NCBI GenBank assembly: GCA_948474755.1
Contig: CAOLHI010001297.1
Span: forward strand, 248,001-312,000
Reading direction: 5' to 3'
DNA from: Ctenosaura bakeri
Lineage: Eukaryota; Chordata; Lepidosauria; Squamata; Iguanidae
Length of the DNA: 64,000 nucleotides
Shown here: positions 33,183 to 43,864 of the stretch, piece by piece
Layout: every line of letters starts with the position of its first letter
Numbering within the stretch: the stretch's first letter is position 1
Translations under genes and position numbers: made by a program
The notes under the pieces: model-generated
What the model was told of the DNA's origin: nothing
Database searches by the model: none
What the model saw: the letters and a program-made list of their open reading frames with translations, nothing else

Positions 33183-33249
33183 GGCCCTTTCTACACAGGC
33201 AGGAAAATGTGGATTAATCCCACATGTTCCTGCCTGTGTAAACAGGGTC
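33183..33249. mobile_element. Short palindromic MITE-like hairpin, 67 bp
   Basis: Arms GGCCCTTTCTACACAGGCAG and, in complement, GACCCTGTTTACACAGGCAG enclose AATGTGGGATTAATCC-type inner arms. Transcribed or single-stranded, it would fold into a near-perfect hairpin. The terminus resembles the GC-rich MITE family. Confidence 0.6.
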
Positions 33250-34439
33250 ACATACTAGAATAGAGAGATAATCCAGGTCAAAAAACGAGCAACTGGAGAC
33301 ATAATTCTTTGATAATTTTCTTCTTGAAGAAACAAGTAATTTTAGCATTTTTCCCTTGCCATAAGATAATCTTGCTGTGCAGTTTTTGAACACTATTTGG
33401 AGTTTGAAGCTTATTCTGTGCAAAATTCAGTAGTTTTGAACAGAAAACAGTATTTTCTATGTAGTAGACAGAAAATATTTGTGTGTATGTGCAGAAAATG
33501 CTTTTCCATGTGTGGGAACATAGTTCTGACATAGTTCTGAATCTTGTTAGCATTTCCAACCAGAATGCATTCATCAAATCAGTTAGGTTTACAAAATTGT
33601 TTGCTTGCTATTTAGAAATTAATTCAATGGTTCCACCTTAGTTAAGACTATCAGTGGGATTCTTTCCATAGATTTCATTCTGAAGGACATAATAAAGTCT
33701 TGAATGGACTCATGGGAGCTGGGGTGGTGGGTATAAAGGTTTAAACAAAATCTTAGCACACGCAAGCATGCACACGGTGTGGGCCTCTAAGTTTAGTTTA
33801 TCAGCCATGTTACAGCTACTGTTACTTCACCGGGAGATTGCAAATGTTTGCCCAGTTATCAGATTGTAAATGGTAAATGTGTGGATTCTTATATTTAAAC
33901 CACCCTCCAATAGTACTGAGACCAGATTTGAAGAACAATCTTATAATGTTAACAGTTGGCTAAGGGCTTATTTGTTTGTTTGTTTGTTTATTTGTTTGCT
34001 TGTTTATTTTAACAGCCTGTTTGTTTGTGGAGACTTCAAGATGACGAAACATCCCTGCAAACTCATATACTATGTACAAGTCTTATTTGTAACACCCAGA
34101 CTAACAGAGTTGGCAAAATGATAAGGTAGTCTATAAGTAGTAAGCTGGATTTAAACTTCTAGGCCTCCTAGTGTTCATCATCACTCAGGCAGACTGATAA
34201 CAGAGAGTACCAGAGAAAGCTGGCCAGAAAAGATACATAAATCTGGTTATCATCTGCATAAAAATGATAACCCACATCATAAAGAGAAAACATAGAGGTG
34301 GTAGGAAGCTTATAAATAGAAGGTTCACTAGGTTCAGTGGTAACAGCAGGAAAAGCCACACAGAAATCATTTGGGGAAAAATGTTTAGGGGGGAAAATAT
34401 CAAACCCATAGTCAGTGTTAGCAATTAAGAAAGGTAGAT
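33250..34439. other. No gene; (TTTG)n at 33970-34010
   Basis: 33345-33545 holds a diffuse TTCTGTGCAAAATT / GCAGAAAATGC motif also seen at 35830-35900, 36295-36335 and 49570-49700. Nothing else recognised. Confidence 0.35.
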
Positions 34440-34516
34440 GTGTCTGTGTGTGTCTGTGTGTGTATGCGCACATGCACACACACACACACGCATGCTCATG
34501 GAGTGTGTGTGTGTGA
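34440..34516. repeat. Mixed (TG)n-(CA)n-(TG)n tract
   Basis: Alternating purine/pyrimidine for most of 77 bases with an inverted core (TGTGTATGCGCACATGCACA). Such a tract can adopt Z-DNA or a cruciform. Confidence 0.85.
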
Positions 34517-34685
34517 TAGTGGCTCAAACTTATATTCCTCCAGATGAGTGGTAGGGGAAATGTTGTTTATGTGGCACTTAATCTGTACTGATTTCTGTGA
34601 GCACATTCTTTCTGGATGAATATTAAAGTGACTCCCCTGTCCTAAAAGCCTCCATAGGCCCCTCCATGTTACCTAATGTGTTCTG

Positions 34686-34715
34686 GGTGGTGGTGGTGGT
34701 GGTGGTGGTGGTGGT
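34686..34715. repeat. (GGT)10 microsatellite
   Basis: Uninterrupted GGT/TGG triplets. Confidence 0.95.
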
Positions 34716-34921
34716 AACATAATGGCACTTTTAAGACTAACTGCTTTTTATTTTAGCATGGGTTTTCATGGATATAAAATAAATGGGCATAAAGTAAATG
34801 CTAAAACAACAACAACATAATATAAAAATATGGTAAAATAAAATTTAAAAAAACAATTAGTCTTAAAGTTGCTGTTACATTTCTTTCCCCTTTCCTTCTT
34901 TTCATGCTGCAAGAGACTAAA

Positions 34922-35065
34922 GTCATTTCAGCACTATACTGTTATAGATGCTATTACTCCACTTTCAACATCCTGTGGAATTCTGGGGTCTGTAGTTTAC
35001 TGAGGCCAAAGAGCTCTCTGGCTGAGAATTCTAAAGGCCGTTCCCTAACTGCAAACCACAGAGCA
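34922..35065. mobile_element. Palindromic MITE, second family, copy 3, right arm lost
   Basis: TACTGTTATAGATGCTATTA, TCCACTTTCAACATCCTGTG and TTCTGGGGTCTGTAGTTTAC match copy 1; the sequence changes after TTCCCTAACTGCAAACC. Confidence 0.75.
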
Positions 35066-35160
35066 AAGAGGCACATTAAATAATCTGGGACTCTGCCCCC
35101 TTCACAGCCAGCATTCTGGATTCCAGTGCTAGACACAAGGTGAATTGGCCTCTTCTCCTA

Positions 35161-35581
35161 GACCCTTTCCACACATTACCTGCTCGTGGAGGTGGAGGGT
35201 GCCATTCACGCAAGCAGCCTCTTGCGCGAGGCACCCACATCGCTCCTCTGTTCTCCCGCAGCTGGCTTCCTGGTTGCGCGACCGCCTCACCCCTTCCTTC
35301 TGCAGTGCAGCCTGGGACCTGTAGGCTGCGCTGGGAGAGGAAGTGCGACCGGCCCGGCTCACCCGACGCACCACACAGCAGGTAAGTGTGCGTGGGCCCT
35401 GGGAGCATTGCGCAACTGCACACCATTTTCGGCTTAAAGCCAAAAATAAAAAGGTGTGCATCCGCTTTGCATCCGGCTCTTGAGCGTCGTGTGAATGGGA
35501 GTGCGTTGTACGAACTGACGGTCCCATTCACGTGACGCTCAAGGAGCCCTCTTGCAACAGAAACTGAGTGCGAAAAGGGCC
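35161..35581 (-). mobile_element. PIF/Harbinger-like GC-rich MITE, copy D, inverted
   Basis: 421 bp from GACCCTTTCCACAC to GTGCGAAAAGGGCC with a perfect 3-bp duplication CTA (35158-35160 and 35582-35584). Orientation opposite to A-C: the GAGCGTC...TCCCATTC block is near the right end. On the plus strand it has CAG|GTAAGTG at 35379-35388, a consensus 5' splice site. Long frames on both strands (35076-35531) are repeat-derived. Confidence 0.88.
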
Positions 35582-35584
35582 CTA

Positions 35585-35981
35585 GAGGCCATCAAGTTAC
35601 TACCATCCCTCACAGTATCATTTGCCATGTAGGTCAAGGTACGTAAAATTTAAACTAGTTGCTTCCAAGCATTGTCCTGAATTCCTCTAAAGCATCATGT
35701 TTGTAAGGGACTAAATTCCTCATAACACTCCAAGATCTATTTAAGGTTTTTTGTTTTTCTGTTTGTTTGTTTTTCTTATTTCACTCTCACATAGAAGAAT
35801 ACGTAATTTTTCTCGTGACTGGGTGAAAATTCAAGCTTTCACACATTTTTAATAACTTTTTTACACTAAGGGACTTTTGTGTGGAAATTCATTTGCACAA
35901 AACCGGAAAGGTATGCAAACACTTTCTTTTTTTTCTTTTCTTTTTTTACAGAAAACCAATCTTCCTGGATAGAAAATGTTA
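35585..35981. other. No gene; T-rich unclassified repeat into which a hAT element inserted
   Basis: GGAAATTCATTTGCACAAAA at about 35881 belongs to the diffuse TTTTGTGCA family; removing the hAT element rejoins it with 36288. Confidence 0.35.
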
Positions 35982-35989
35982 GGGATGGG

Positions 35990-36279
35990 CCAACCGAATC
36001 CTCAGCAAGGATTTGTGAATCCGAATCCCTGTGCAAAAACAGGCAAACCAAATCTTTCAAATCCACCAACCAAAAAATAGGGTTGTTTTTTTTAAAAAAA
36101 AAAGGAGTTATATTTTAAAAAAAGTTTTTAAAAGTTTTTTTTAAAAGTTGCTTTTTATACCTTTTTTAAAAAAAGGATTCAAAAAATTCTAGATTCATGA
36201 GATTCATGGATTCCCAGAATCTTCCAGGGATTTGGATCTGGATTCCGATTAGGAAAATTCTGGATTCATCCTATCCCTA
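35990..36279. mobile_element. hAT MITE, TAGGGATGGG family, 290 bp
   Basis: Inverted arms: left TAGGGATGGGCCAACCGAAT and right, in complement, TAGGGATAGGATGAATCC, with long A/T runs in the middle. A perfect 8-bp duplication GAAAATGT flanks it (35982-35989, 36280-36287), as for hAT elements. No coding capacity. A half copy lies at 32917-33025 in inverse orientation. Confidence 0.9.
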
Positions 36280-36287
36280 GAAAATGT

Positions 36288-36944
36288 ATTTTGAGCAAAA
36301 TAAAATGCCTTCTGCACAAAAATGTTGTTTTGTCCAAAAAAAATAAAAAAATAAAAAAGGGTTGTTTTTTAACCTTCCCGCCACCAAGAAAATGTCCTAA
36401 AATGCACAAAGTATTGCAGGATTGACCACATTCTCATTGGGGTTTGTCAAGACAGTCTTATTGATTATAAGAAAATTTGTTAACATTATTTACAACCCAG
36501 CTGCAAAAGCCATACCTAGAATGACAACTGCCAGGCTTTTCAAGGGAAAAGGGATTACCATTAAACCAGTGTTAAATCTGTAAGAAAGATATGCCCTCAT
36601 TCTTAATTTATTATCTCTGTGGGAAGCATGCGCCAGAAAGCTTCGTGTTTGATAAAAGGGCATGGTCCTCTCAAGCTGGCAATCTATTCCTGCAAAAATA
36701 GCCTCTTCCAAATACGGCAGAGCTGCAGTAAGGTCCCATAATTACTTGGATTATTAATAGCCAAAGCCATAGTATAGAGCGGCTGTATACTGAAATGACC
36801 CTTCAGAACAAAAAGAAATAGATTCTGAGAAGAGGATAATAGCAACCAGCACAAGGAAGTCAGCAATGATTGTTCGAAGTCTGCCAATGTCCACTTCCGT
36901 ACAAACAAAGGAAATCAATTCTTTTGGAAAACACACTTCTTGAT
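36288..36944. other. No recognised feature
   Basis: No gene. Minus-strand frames at 36490-36936 show hydrophobic stretches but no domain. Confidence 0.35.
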
Positions 36945-37235
36945 CTTAGTGAATGGTCCTTGTTGCGAGCCAATACACTCTAGCACCAATGCATTTATCT
37001 CAGTTGCTTCCAAAGATTCATCCAAGATGTGTGTTCACCCAGAGGAATCTGTACAAGTCTTTCAATCTTTGTGGGAGATTTGACTCTCAGTCCCTTCATC
37101 CTCAAAGGCTCATCTGGGGAGGCCTTCTCAGTGGTTGTTTCTAGGCTATGGAACTCCTTCTCAAAGGAGGTTCAGTTTTCTGCTTTCTTTTCACTATCAG
37201 GCAAAAACTTTCTCATTTAGATAGGCCTGCAGCTA
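36945..37235 (+). mobile_element. L2-like LINE, 3' coding remnant
   Basis: GGGGAGGCCTTCTCAGTGG, TAGGCTATGGAACTCC and CAAAAACTTTCTCATTTAG correspond to the L2/CR1-group LINE C-terminal region, also seen near 39800-39960. The continuation probably lies at 37556-37705. Confidence 0.65.
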
Positions 37236-37555
37236 TTCTTTTATTTTCTTTTTTTACAGTTTTTTTAATTGATAACAGAAATTTACAAATGTAGTACATA
37301 CATATATTAAGTCATCAAAACAAAGAAAAGAGAAAAAGAACACACACACACACACATGCATGCAGTTGGTAATCCTATAATTCTTTAACATCTTTCTTTC
37401 AAGTAACAAATCCACACATAAGATACTAAGTATTATAAAATTTAACCCAGATTATATCCTAAATCATTCAGTCTTTCAAAGTGAATATAGAAACTTTCCC
37501 CCATTTAACTGGTTGGGAAGAAAGTACCTTCAATAAGTATGCTGTAGGTTTAATA
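37236..37555 (-). other. AT-rich insert within the L2 remnant, LINE-tail-like
   Basis: T-rich start, then a CA microsatellite (about 37340-37356). It resembles a minus-strand L1 3' UTR but no duplication was found. Confidence 0.25.
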
Positions 37556-37705
37556 CATAATATGTTACAAAAGTGTTTTAAGCTGTTATACATTGATGTT
37601 GCTAACGTTCGGACCACATATCATTTAGCTACTTTGTTATTGTAACTATTGTAAGCTGTGTTGCATCCCATATCTGGAGAAAGGTGGAATATAAATTTTT
37701 TAAAA
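37556..37705 (+). mobile_element. L2-like LINE 3' tail
   Basis: TTGTAAGCTGTGTTGCATCC and GAAAGGTGGAATATAAAT match the L2-type end (compare AAGGCACCCTGAGATCTTTG...GGGAGGGTATGAAT at 40075). Confidence 0.5.
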
Positions 37706-37729
37706 ATGCCATCTTCAGAGATTCTCCTC

Positions 37730-37810
37730 TAGAAGGAGTTTCCATTATAGTTGGAGTGGTTAATCTTCTCTGGATTTTAATCTGAACTTTAAAATAGATA
37801 TCCATGGAGA
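37730..37810 (-). repeat. Unclassified dispersed repeat X1, copy d
   Basis: Plus strand CTGGATTTTAATCTGAACTT is identical to 20 bases of copy f at 50229; surrounding positions diverge. Confidence 0.5.
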
Positions 37811-38159
37811 TCAACCCAACCCCCCCAAATAGATTCATCATGCTAGATCGCTCCTTTAATGTTTGGACTAACACATGAAGTAGACCTGTTTCCTCACCAA
37901 TACCAAAATCAACACTATTGTTGTCTAGGAGACCCTGCCAGCAGAAGTTAGGTGTTTGGTGCTTATTAAAAGGATATTTTCAGTGGTAGTGCCTTTGGAC
38001 TACCCTGTTGGCATCACTGTTGGCAGCAGGCAAAGAATTTTCATCTTTCCTTTTTCATGCTCTTACAAAATGCATTGTATTCCTGGACTCTGCTGTTTGA
38101 TTTTATACTTACATCTGGCCTGCTGTTCTAATGGTGTCCTTTGTGATTTCATTGCTTGA

Positions 38160-40155
38160 TTGTTTTACCAGTCAGTTAATTAGGAGACCGAGGTAGATGA
38201 GCTTGGAGGAACTGATGTTTCCCTAATTTGTCCCCTCCCCAGATAATCAGTACAGCACCAAACTAATTTTCAGGGACAAGGGGAAGGAACTGCCATCATC
38301 CATAAGAATTCACTCTTCCACACAAGGAAATCCATCTGCCCAGGCAGCAGTTTTGAGAGTTTGTACCTTGTCTTGGGTCAGAGAGACAGAACAGGAATAC
38401 TGCTGGTATACCACCCACCCCACTGCTCAGCAGTCTCCTAGCCTGAGTTGACCTAAATGACCTTGGAGGTTGTGCTAGAGATTTCAACTGTTTTGACAGG
38501 GTTGGCTTCATGGCTACCATGACACCCATGGGAGTGTCTCAGTATGTTGTTGGTCCAACACACAAGGCAGGACCTACTCTGGATCTGGTCTTTGCTGACA
38601 GGTAGATGGAGGATGATCTGATTTTTAGAAGGGATTTCAACAACCCCATTTGCATAGTTAGATTATTTCCTCATAAAGTATGGTTGGAAGTAGCATATCC
38701 TTCCTTCAGGGTTCTACCCCCAGAGACTTATGGAATCTGAAGAACTGCTGAATGCTCTTGGCAGATTTTCTTACTGATGGAGCTTGAGATTCTATTGAGG
38801 CCTTGGCTTCACTATGAAAATGAGACTTAGAAAGAGCTATCAAAATGGCTCTGTCTGGGGAAAGACAGAGAGAGTGCTATCCTGTTATCTTTCTGGATCT
38901 CTCAGCTGCTTTTGACGCCATTGATCATTGAATCTTACTGGACCAATTATGTTGGAAGGGGGTAGGAGGCTCTGTTTTACAGTGCTTCTGTTCCTATATA
39001 GAGGGTCTGTTGCAGAAAGTAGCACTGGGAAATTATTTTTCAGACCCCTAATTCTGGGGTGCTACAGGTTCTCTTTTATCCCTCATGCTGTTCAATATCT
39101 ACACAAAGCCACTGTCTGAAATCATAAAGAGGTTTGGAATGGAGTGCCATCAGCATGCTTGTTGAAACTCAGCTCTGTTTCTTCTCATCATCAGAGTTAG
39201 CTGGGGCTATACAGATGTGGGCCCAAGCCTGGATTTTGTAATATGCTAGATGATTGTCAATAAACTGAAATAAGAAGGAGGATCTATGAACTGGTGGTTC
39301 TTAGGAGCAAAAACTGGGTAAACAGCTTGTCCTGGATGGAGTTGCACTCCCCTTGAAGGAGTAGGTATGTAGGTTGGGAGTACTCTTAGATCCATCTCTG
39401 TCACAGGAGGCCCAAGTGGACTCTGTGGCTTGGAGTGCTTGGTGCAAGTTTTGACTAGTGCTCCAGCTACATCCTTTCCTGGAGAGATCTAGCCATAGTA
39501 GTCCATGTGCTGGTGACCTCCTGATTAGACTACTGTAATGTGGTCCACATGGAGCTGTCCATGAATAAAACTCAGAAGCTGCAGCTAGTGCAAAATATAG
39601 CAGCTTAACTATTGACTAGAATAACCTATGGATAGCATATTATACCAGCCTTAAAGGAATTTCACTGGCTGCTAATATGTTTCCACTCTGAATTCAATGA
39701 CACTGTGATGACATTTAAAACCCTTAAATGGCTTAGGACTGTGAAACTTGAGGGACTGATGTATACTATATATACCTGCCCAAAGATTGAGCTTTACTAG
39801 GTGAGGCCTTCTCTGTGTCCCACCAGTGAGGTCAATATACTGTGTTGAGACATGGGAGAAGGGCTTCTCAGCCATGGCACCATTATTCTGGAATGCCCTC
39901 CGCCTGAAGTACCTACTGGCATGAACACTAATGTCATTTAGACGTCAAATTAAAATTTGGCTGTTCGTCAAAGTCTTTGGGTCTTGTTAATTCATCCCAA
40001 ATATGGTTGTTTGTAGCTTATTTAATAGTTTTATAGTTTTATTATGGTTTAACTTGTTTTAATGCTATCTGTAAGGCACCCTGAGATCTTTGATATGGGA
40101 GGGTATGAATGTTTTGATGTTGATGATGACGACGACAATAATAGTAACAACAACA
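38160..40155 (+). mobile_element. L2-like LINE, long decayed copy
   Basis: Plus-strand pieces of an L2/CR1-group ORF2: CTGGTATACCACCCACCCC (endonuclease region), GPTLDLVFA near 38572-38598, FLDLSAAFDAIDH at about 38890-38930 (RT motif A, then a stop), ATGSLLSLMLFNIYT near 39061-39105 (motif B), and the C-terminal GAATGCCCTCCGCCTGAAG region. It ends in a degenerate GAT/GAC/AAT/AAC trinucleotide tail (40117-40155), typical for L2. Many stops and frameshifts: dead. Confidence 0.8.
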
Positions 40156-41644
40156 TTGAACAGTGCCATATATAGCTAATAGAAAAATCAATGATAGGGT
40201 TGATTCCAGGCTTAGTTGTTTAGATAGAGTATACTATTGAAAATAACTTGATTTTTTTTTTTTTAATCATGGTTATTCATCACTCACTGATATTAGTGTG
40301 GCTTCACTTACCAGGACTAGGCCTAGACGCAGAATTTGAAAAGGTTTGTCAGAGGCCTGGATAGCCTTCAAATAGGAGATGAACTATGAATGAGTAATGC
40401 ATTTCCTGTAAAACATACAATGAAACATGGGTGCTCCTTTTCCTTGACATGCTTTGGAAAGAGGAATATGCAGGAGAGAAAAAGTAAAACAGTCTGTTTA
40501 ATGCTTCTTTCTCTCACTTAATATTTTGTGATTTCCAGCTCCTGTACCCCCTCACTTTCTCAAAGTTAGGACAAGGAAAGAAATTGGGAGAGAAGCTTGA
40601 GGGGAAAAGCAATTGTCAAGAAAGGACTAAACATCTTTTCACCCTCTGTCTTTTCAGTGAAAATCACCTTTCCATATTTTCAAATGAAAAACATATTTTC
40701 ACCCTATGTACCTCCAGGGTTAACATAGGGATGCAGCTATGAGGGAAAATGAGGGAGTGTCCTCATTTTACCCCTCCTCCCCAATATGAATTCTTCCCCC
40801 TCCACAAGACATTTTCCTTCACTCTCCAAATGTTTAGCACTGCAGAGCATGAGAGATGGAGAATAATTCACACCTATAACTCTTTATGTCTGCTGTTTTA
40901 GAAAACTTGTTCCCCTTGGGAACTTTGCTTGCTTCCTTAATTTGAATGCATAAACTGTAATTTTTAAATGCTCAGCTAAAGTTTTAAATTACTGCAATGT
41001 GAGAAAATTAAAAGTGAAGAGAAATTTCATTGAGCACAGAATTCTTATCTAGGAAGCAATGCTCTCATTTTGCTCACCCACCCCTTGCTAGCCACAGCCC
41101 TGGCACTGTTACGGGGTCTTCAGAAAAGGACCTTCCTCTTGGGAATATACCAGAAAGTCATAAATCATGACCTATAGTTCTTCTTGCTCTTTTCATTGCT
41201 CACACCCTTGGAGAGTGAAAGCAATAGAAAGGTAGGAAGGAGAAGCCGGATCAAGAACAGTTTGAAGGACAAGTTTGCAGAGATATGTCTTCGTATCTTT
41301 TCTAAAAGCAATAAGATTAGGAACCAGTTGCAGTTCTAAAGAGGGTAGTTCCACAATCCAAGAACAAAACAGGAAAAAGTCTTCTGATTAAAGTTTGACA
41401 AGTAGGAGAGGGAGTTCTCAAGAAGGTTTTACTTAAGCATCCAACCATCTGTCCATGCTCATAGACAAATGACCAGGCCTCAAACCTGAAAAACTTCATA
41501 TTTAGGGTTCTGTGTTGGTGGGGCTAACTCTGGTACTGCTCATAATCTACCTCTATGTTGTGGATGTATCATGATGAAAACACTTCTAAATTGACTTGTG
41601 TTTATGTTGAACTTTAGGACTAAGATATAACATATCTCCAGCTG
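40156..41644. other. No recognised feature
   Basis: 40860-41030 is unique-looking, AT-rich sequence. Minus frame 41317-41499 has no domain. Confidence 0.35.
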
Positions 41645-42005
41645 TCCAATTTTGGGAGAGATAGTCCTGATTCATCCTCAGTCATTCCACTTTTTCAACT
41701 GCTTATACACTGTCCCAGTTTTTCTCCCTTCTTTCCACTTTCCCTTTTTGTCCTCTGCTTCAGTTGCTGCAAACTGAGTTCAAAGTGTGAAAGTACTTTG
41801 CATTCAATTAACTTGTGGGAGTGGGGAGAGGAGAAGAGACAGCAGAATCTTCCCCTTCCCAGTAGACTCAGAAAAAAGGAAACAGTTTTCACATCTCCTA
41901 TATAATGTGCTATTCCTTATTCATAACTTTTGCCATCTTGACCACACTTGATACAACCAGGCCCAATGTGTTCTTGTTTTCATTTGTGACATGTTGGAGG
42001 GTATG
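41645..42005 (+). repeat. Unclassified dispersed repeat X2, copy b
   Basis: Aligns with 30058-30425: CACTGTCCCAGTTTTTC, CAGTTGCTGCAAACTGAG, TTCATAACTTTTGCCATC, TTCATTTGTGACATGTTG. Confidence 0.6.
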
Positions 42006-43098
42006 AAATAATCAGACTTTCTTTGTTGCAGGGGGAGCTTATATCTGGACAGGTACAGAACTAGGCCTGGATTAACAGGCAGCTCTATGTCGCCAAAAAG
42101 AAATGTTTGCTGGAAATCCACCAAGGCAAGTGAAAAATGAAAGGAAATAGCGTTGGCAATTACTACCGTAGTTCATTTTCATTAGGACTTTGAGAGCTGA
42201 AAGGGATATTGAATGAAAAGTGCCACATTCCATCTTAGAAGTGTCCTTGAAATATATAAACAGGAAATTAAGAAAGAGAGAAAGCGAGGAGGATGTCTTC
42301 TGTAACTCATATACTGCTGTTCCGTACCTTGATAAACATTTGAAGAAGAAATTGCTATTCTTAAAGGAAGGTCATATTCAGATTGCTCCTATAAATTTTG
42401 CAGTAGAAAAACCATAAAACAGCAATATGAGACCTCACTTTGCCATGAAGCTGTGTAAATCCTCTCTGTCCCATCTCCATCCTTTTCCAGGGACTGATGT
42501 CATCTGACCAACATTCAATTGTGCTTTGAATCAGAGGAGGTATTGGCTGAGCTGACAGAAATACTGCATGTTGTCACAGAAGCCCATAATGATTTGGGAT
42601 GCAGAGTTTAACCTACAACCTGGCCAGGCTAATGACAATAAAAAGAGCCACCACAATCACAATATGCTTTCCAGCCTTCCTTGTGACATGTACTAAACCA
42701 AGCAAGTCTCAGTCACACCAGGCTGTATGTCAACTAATTTTGCCTCTACAGGGCCACCATAGATCAAAAAGAAGACACAAGTTATCTGCCAGAGATGAAG
42801 ATTTTAGATGAGTGATAGGGCCAGATGCAAAAGCAAGGGTACAGATTTAGGATAATTAATGAGCATTAGATGTTACTACTCCTGTTAGCAAATTCCTCAC
42901 CCATAATGTGCTACTGGAAGGAGAAAAAAAAATGATCCTATACAGTTATCCCCTTTAAGATAAGTAAAGCTGTTTCAATTGTTTAGGATGCATTTTGAGA
43001 CATGATTCCACAGGGGTGGAGGTTTGGCTGCTCACTGTTTTAGAGAAAAGAGCCTGTTGTAGAGAGGAAACCACAAAGAGTTTAGTGGCATCCTAGAC
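42006..43098. other. No recognised feature
   Basis: No gene or known repeat; frames at 42220-42417 and 42599-42811 are unsupported. Confidence 0.35.
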
Positions 43099-43238
43099 CA
43101 GGGGCAGGAATCATGGGACACCCCTGATGTGGATGGACTGCAGCTCCCAGCATTTCATACCATTGGTTAAACTGTCCAAGGCTCCTTGAACTTGCACTCC
43201 AACAACTTTTGGAGGGTGGCAGGATTCTTATCCCTACT
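43099..43238. mobile_element. hAT-type palindromic MITE
   Basis: Ends CAGGGGCAGGAATC and GATTCTTATCCCTACT are inverted repeats; inside, GGACTGCAGCTCCCAGCAT and ACTCCAACAACTTTTGGAGG mirror each other. Family of the 'ACTACAACTCCCATCA' repeats. Duplication unclear. Confidence 0.65.
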
Positions 43239-43564
43239 CTAGCTATTTATTTTGATACAGATTCTCATGGATTAGAGATTTCACCTTATTGTTTGTAGGA
43301 CGGAATCTCTAATCCAGAAAAGCTTACCCTATAATAGCCTATTGTTCAAAGGCAACAAAAAGTGTTGTTGTTTTACTGTGATAAACTTAGCATGGCTTAT
43401 CCTTCTGGAAGCTGTTTCAGTTGTGTTCATCTCACACTACTATTACAGAGGTGGGAAGCAACATCTCACAGTGGTAGCTAGTGAGTCCCATGTCAATAGA
43501 GCTGTGAAATGATGCTGGGCTTTTAAGGAACCATCCAAGTTGCTGATTCTGTGCTGAGAATATC

Positions 43565-43650
43565 ATTCAGTATCTTGTGTATCACCTTGAAAGTTCACAC
43601 TAAAACTCAGAGGGGATTCACTATTGCACTCACCCAGAAACCACAAGTCA
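43565..43650 (+). repeat. Unclassified dispersed repeat X1, copy e
   Basis: TCACCTTGAAAGTTCACACT then AAACTCAGAGGGGATTCACT match copies b and a. Confidence 0.5.
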
Positions 43651-43828
43651 CCACTGCTGTCTCAAAGAGTCTTTCACACCAGATATGCACAAGCATCTTT
43701 TTGTCAACATGTTAGATCCATGCTAAGAGCAGAACCACTGAAATCAATGAAACTTAATTTAGTAATGATTGAAACTGACTAAAATCAATGGAATTTACTC
43801 TAAGCTTGGCTATATCAGGATCCCTCAT

Positions 43829-43833
<5 letters not shown>

Positions 43834-43862
<29 letters not shown>
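43834..43862. repeat. (CA)n microsatellite
   Basis: Pure CA run. Confidence 0.9.

Positions 43863-43864
<2 letters not shown>

Noticed and set aside
35076..35531. 151- and 132-codon frames, plus 81- and 83-codon frames on the other strand
   Set aside because: Inside MITE copy D; repeat-derived.
37340..37356. CRISPR or phage-type repeats in the short CA and other tandem tracts
   Set aside because: These are ordinary eukaryotic microsatellites; no spacer-repeat architecture anywhere in the window.
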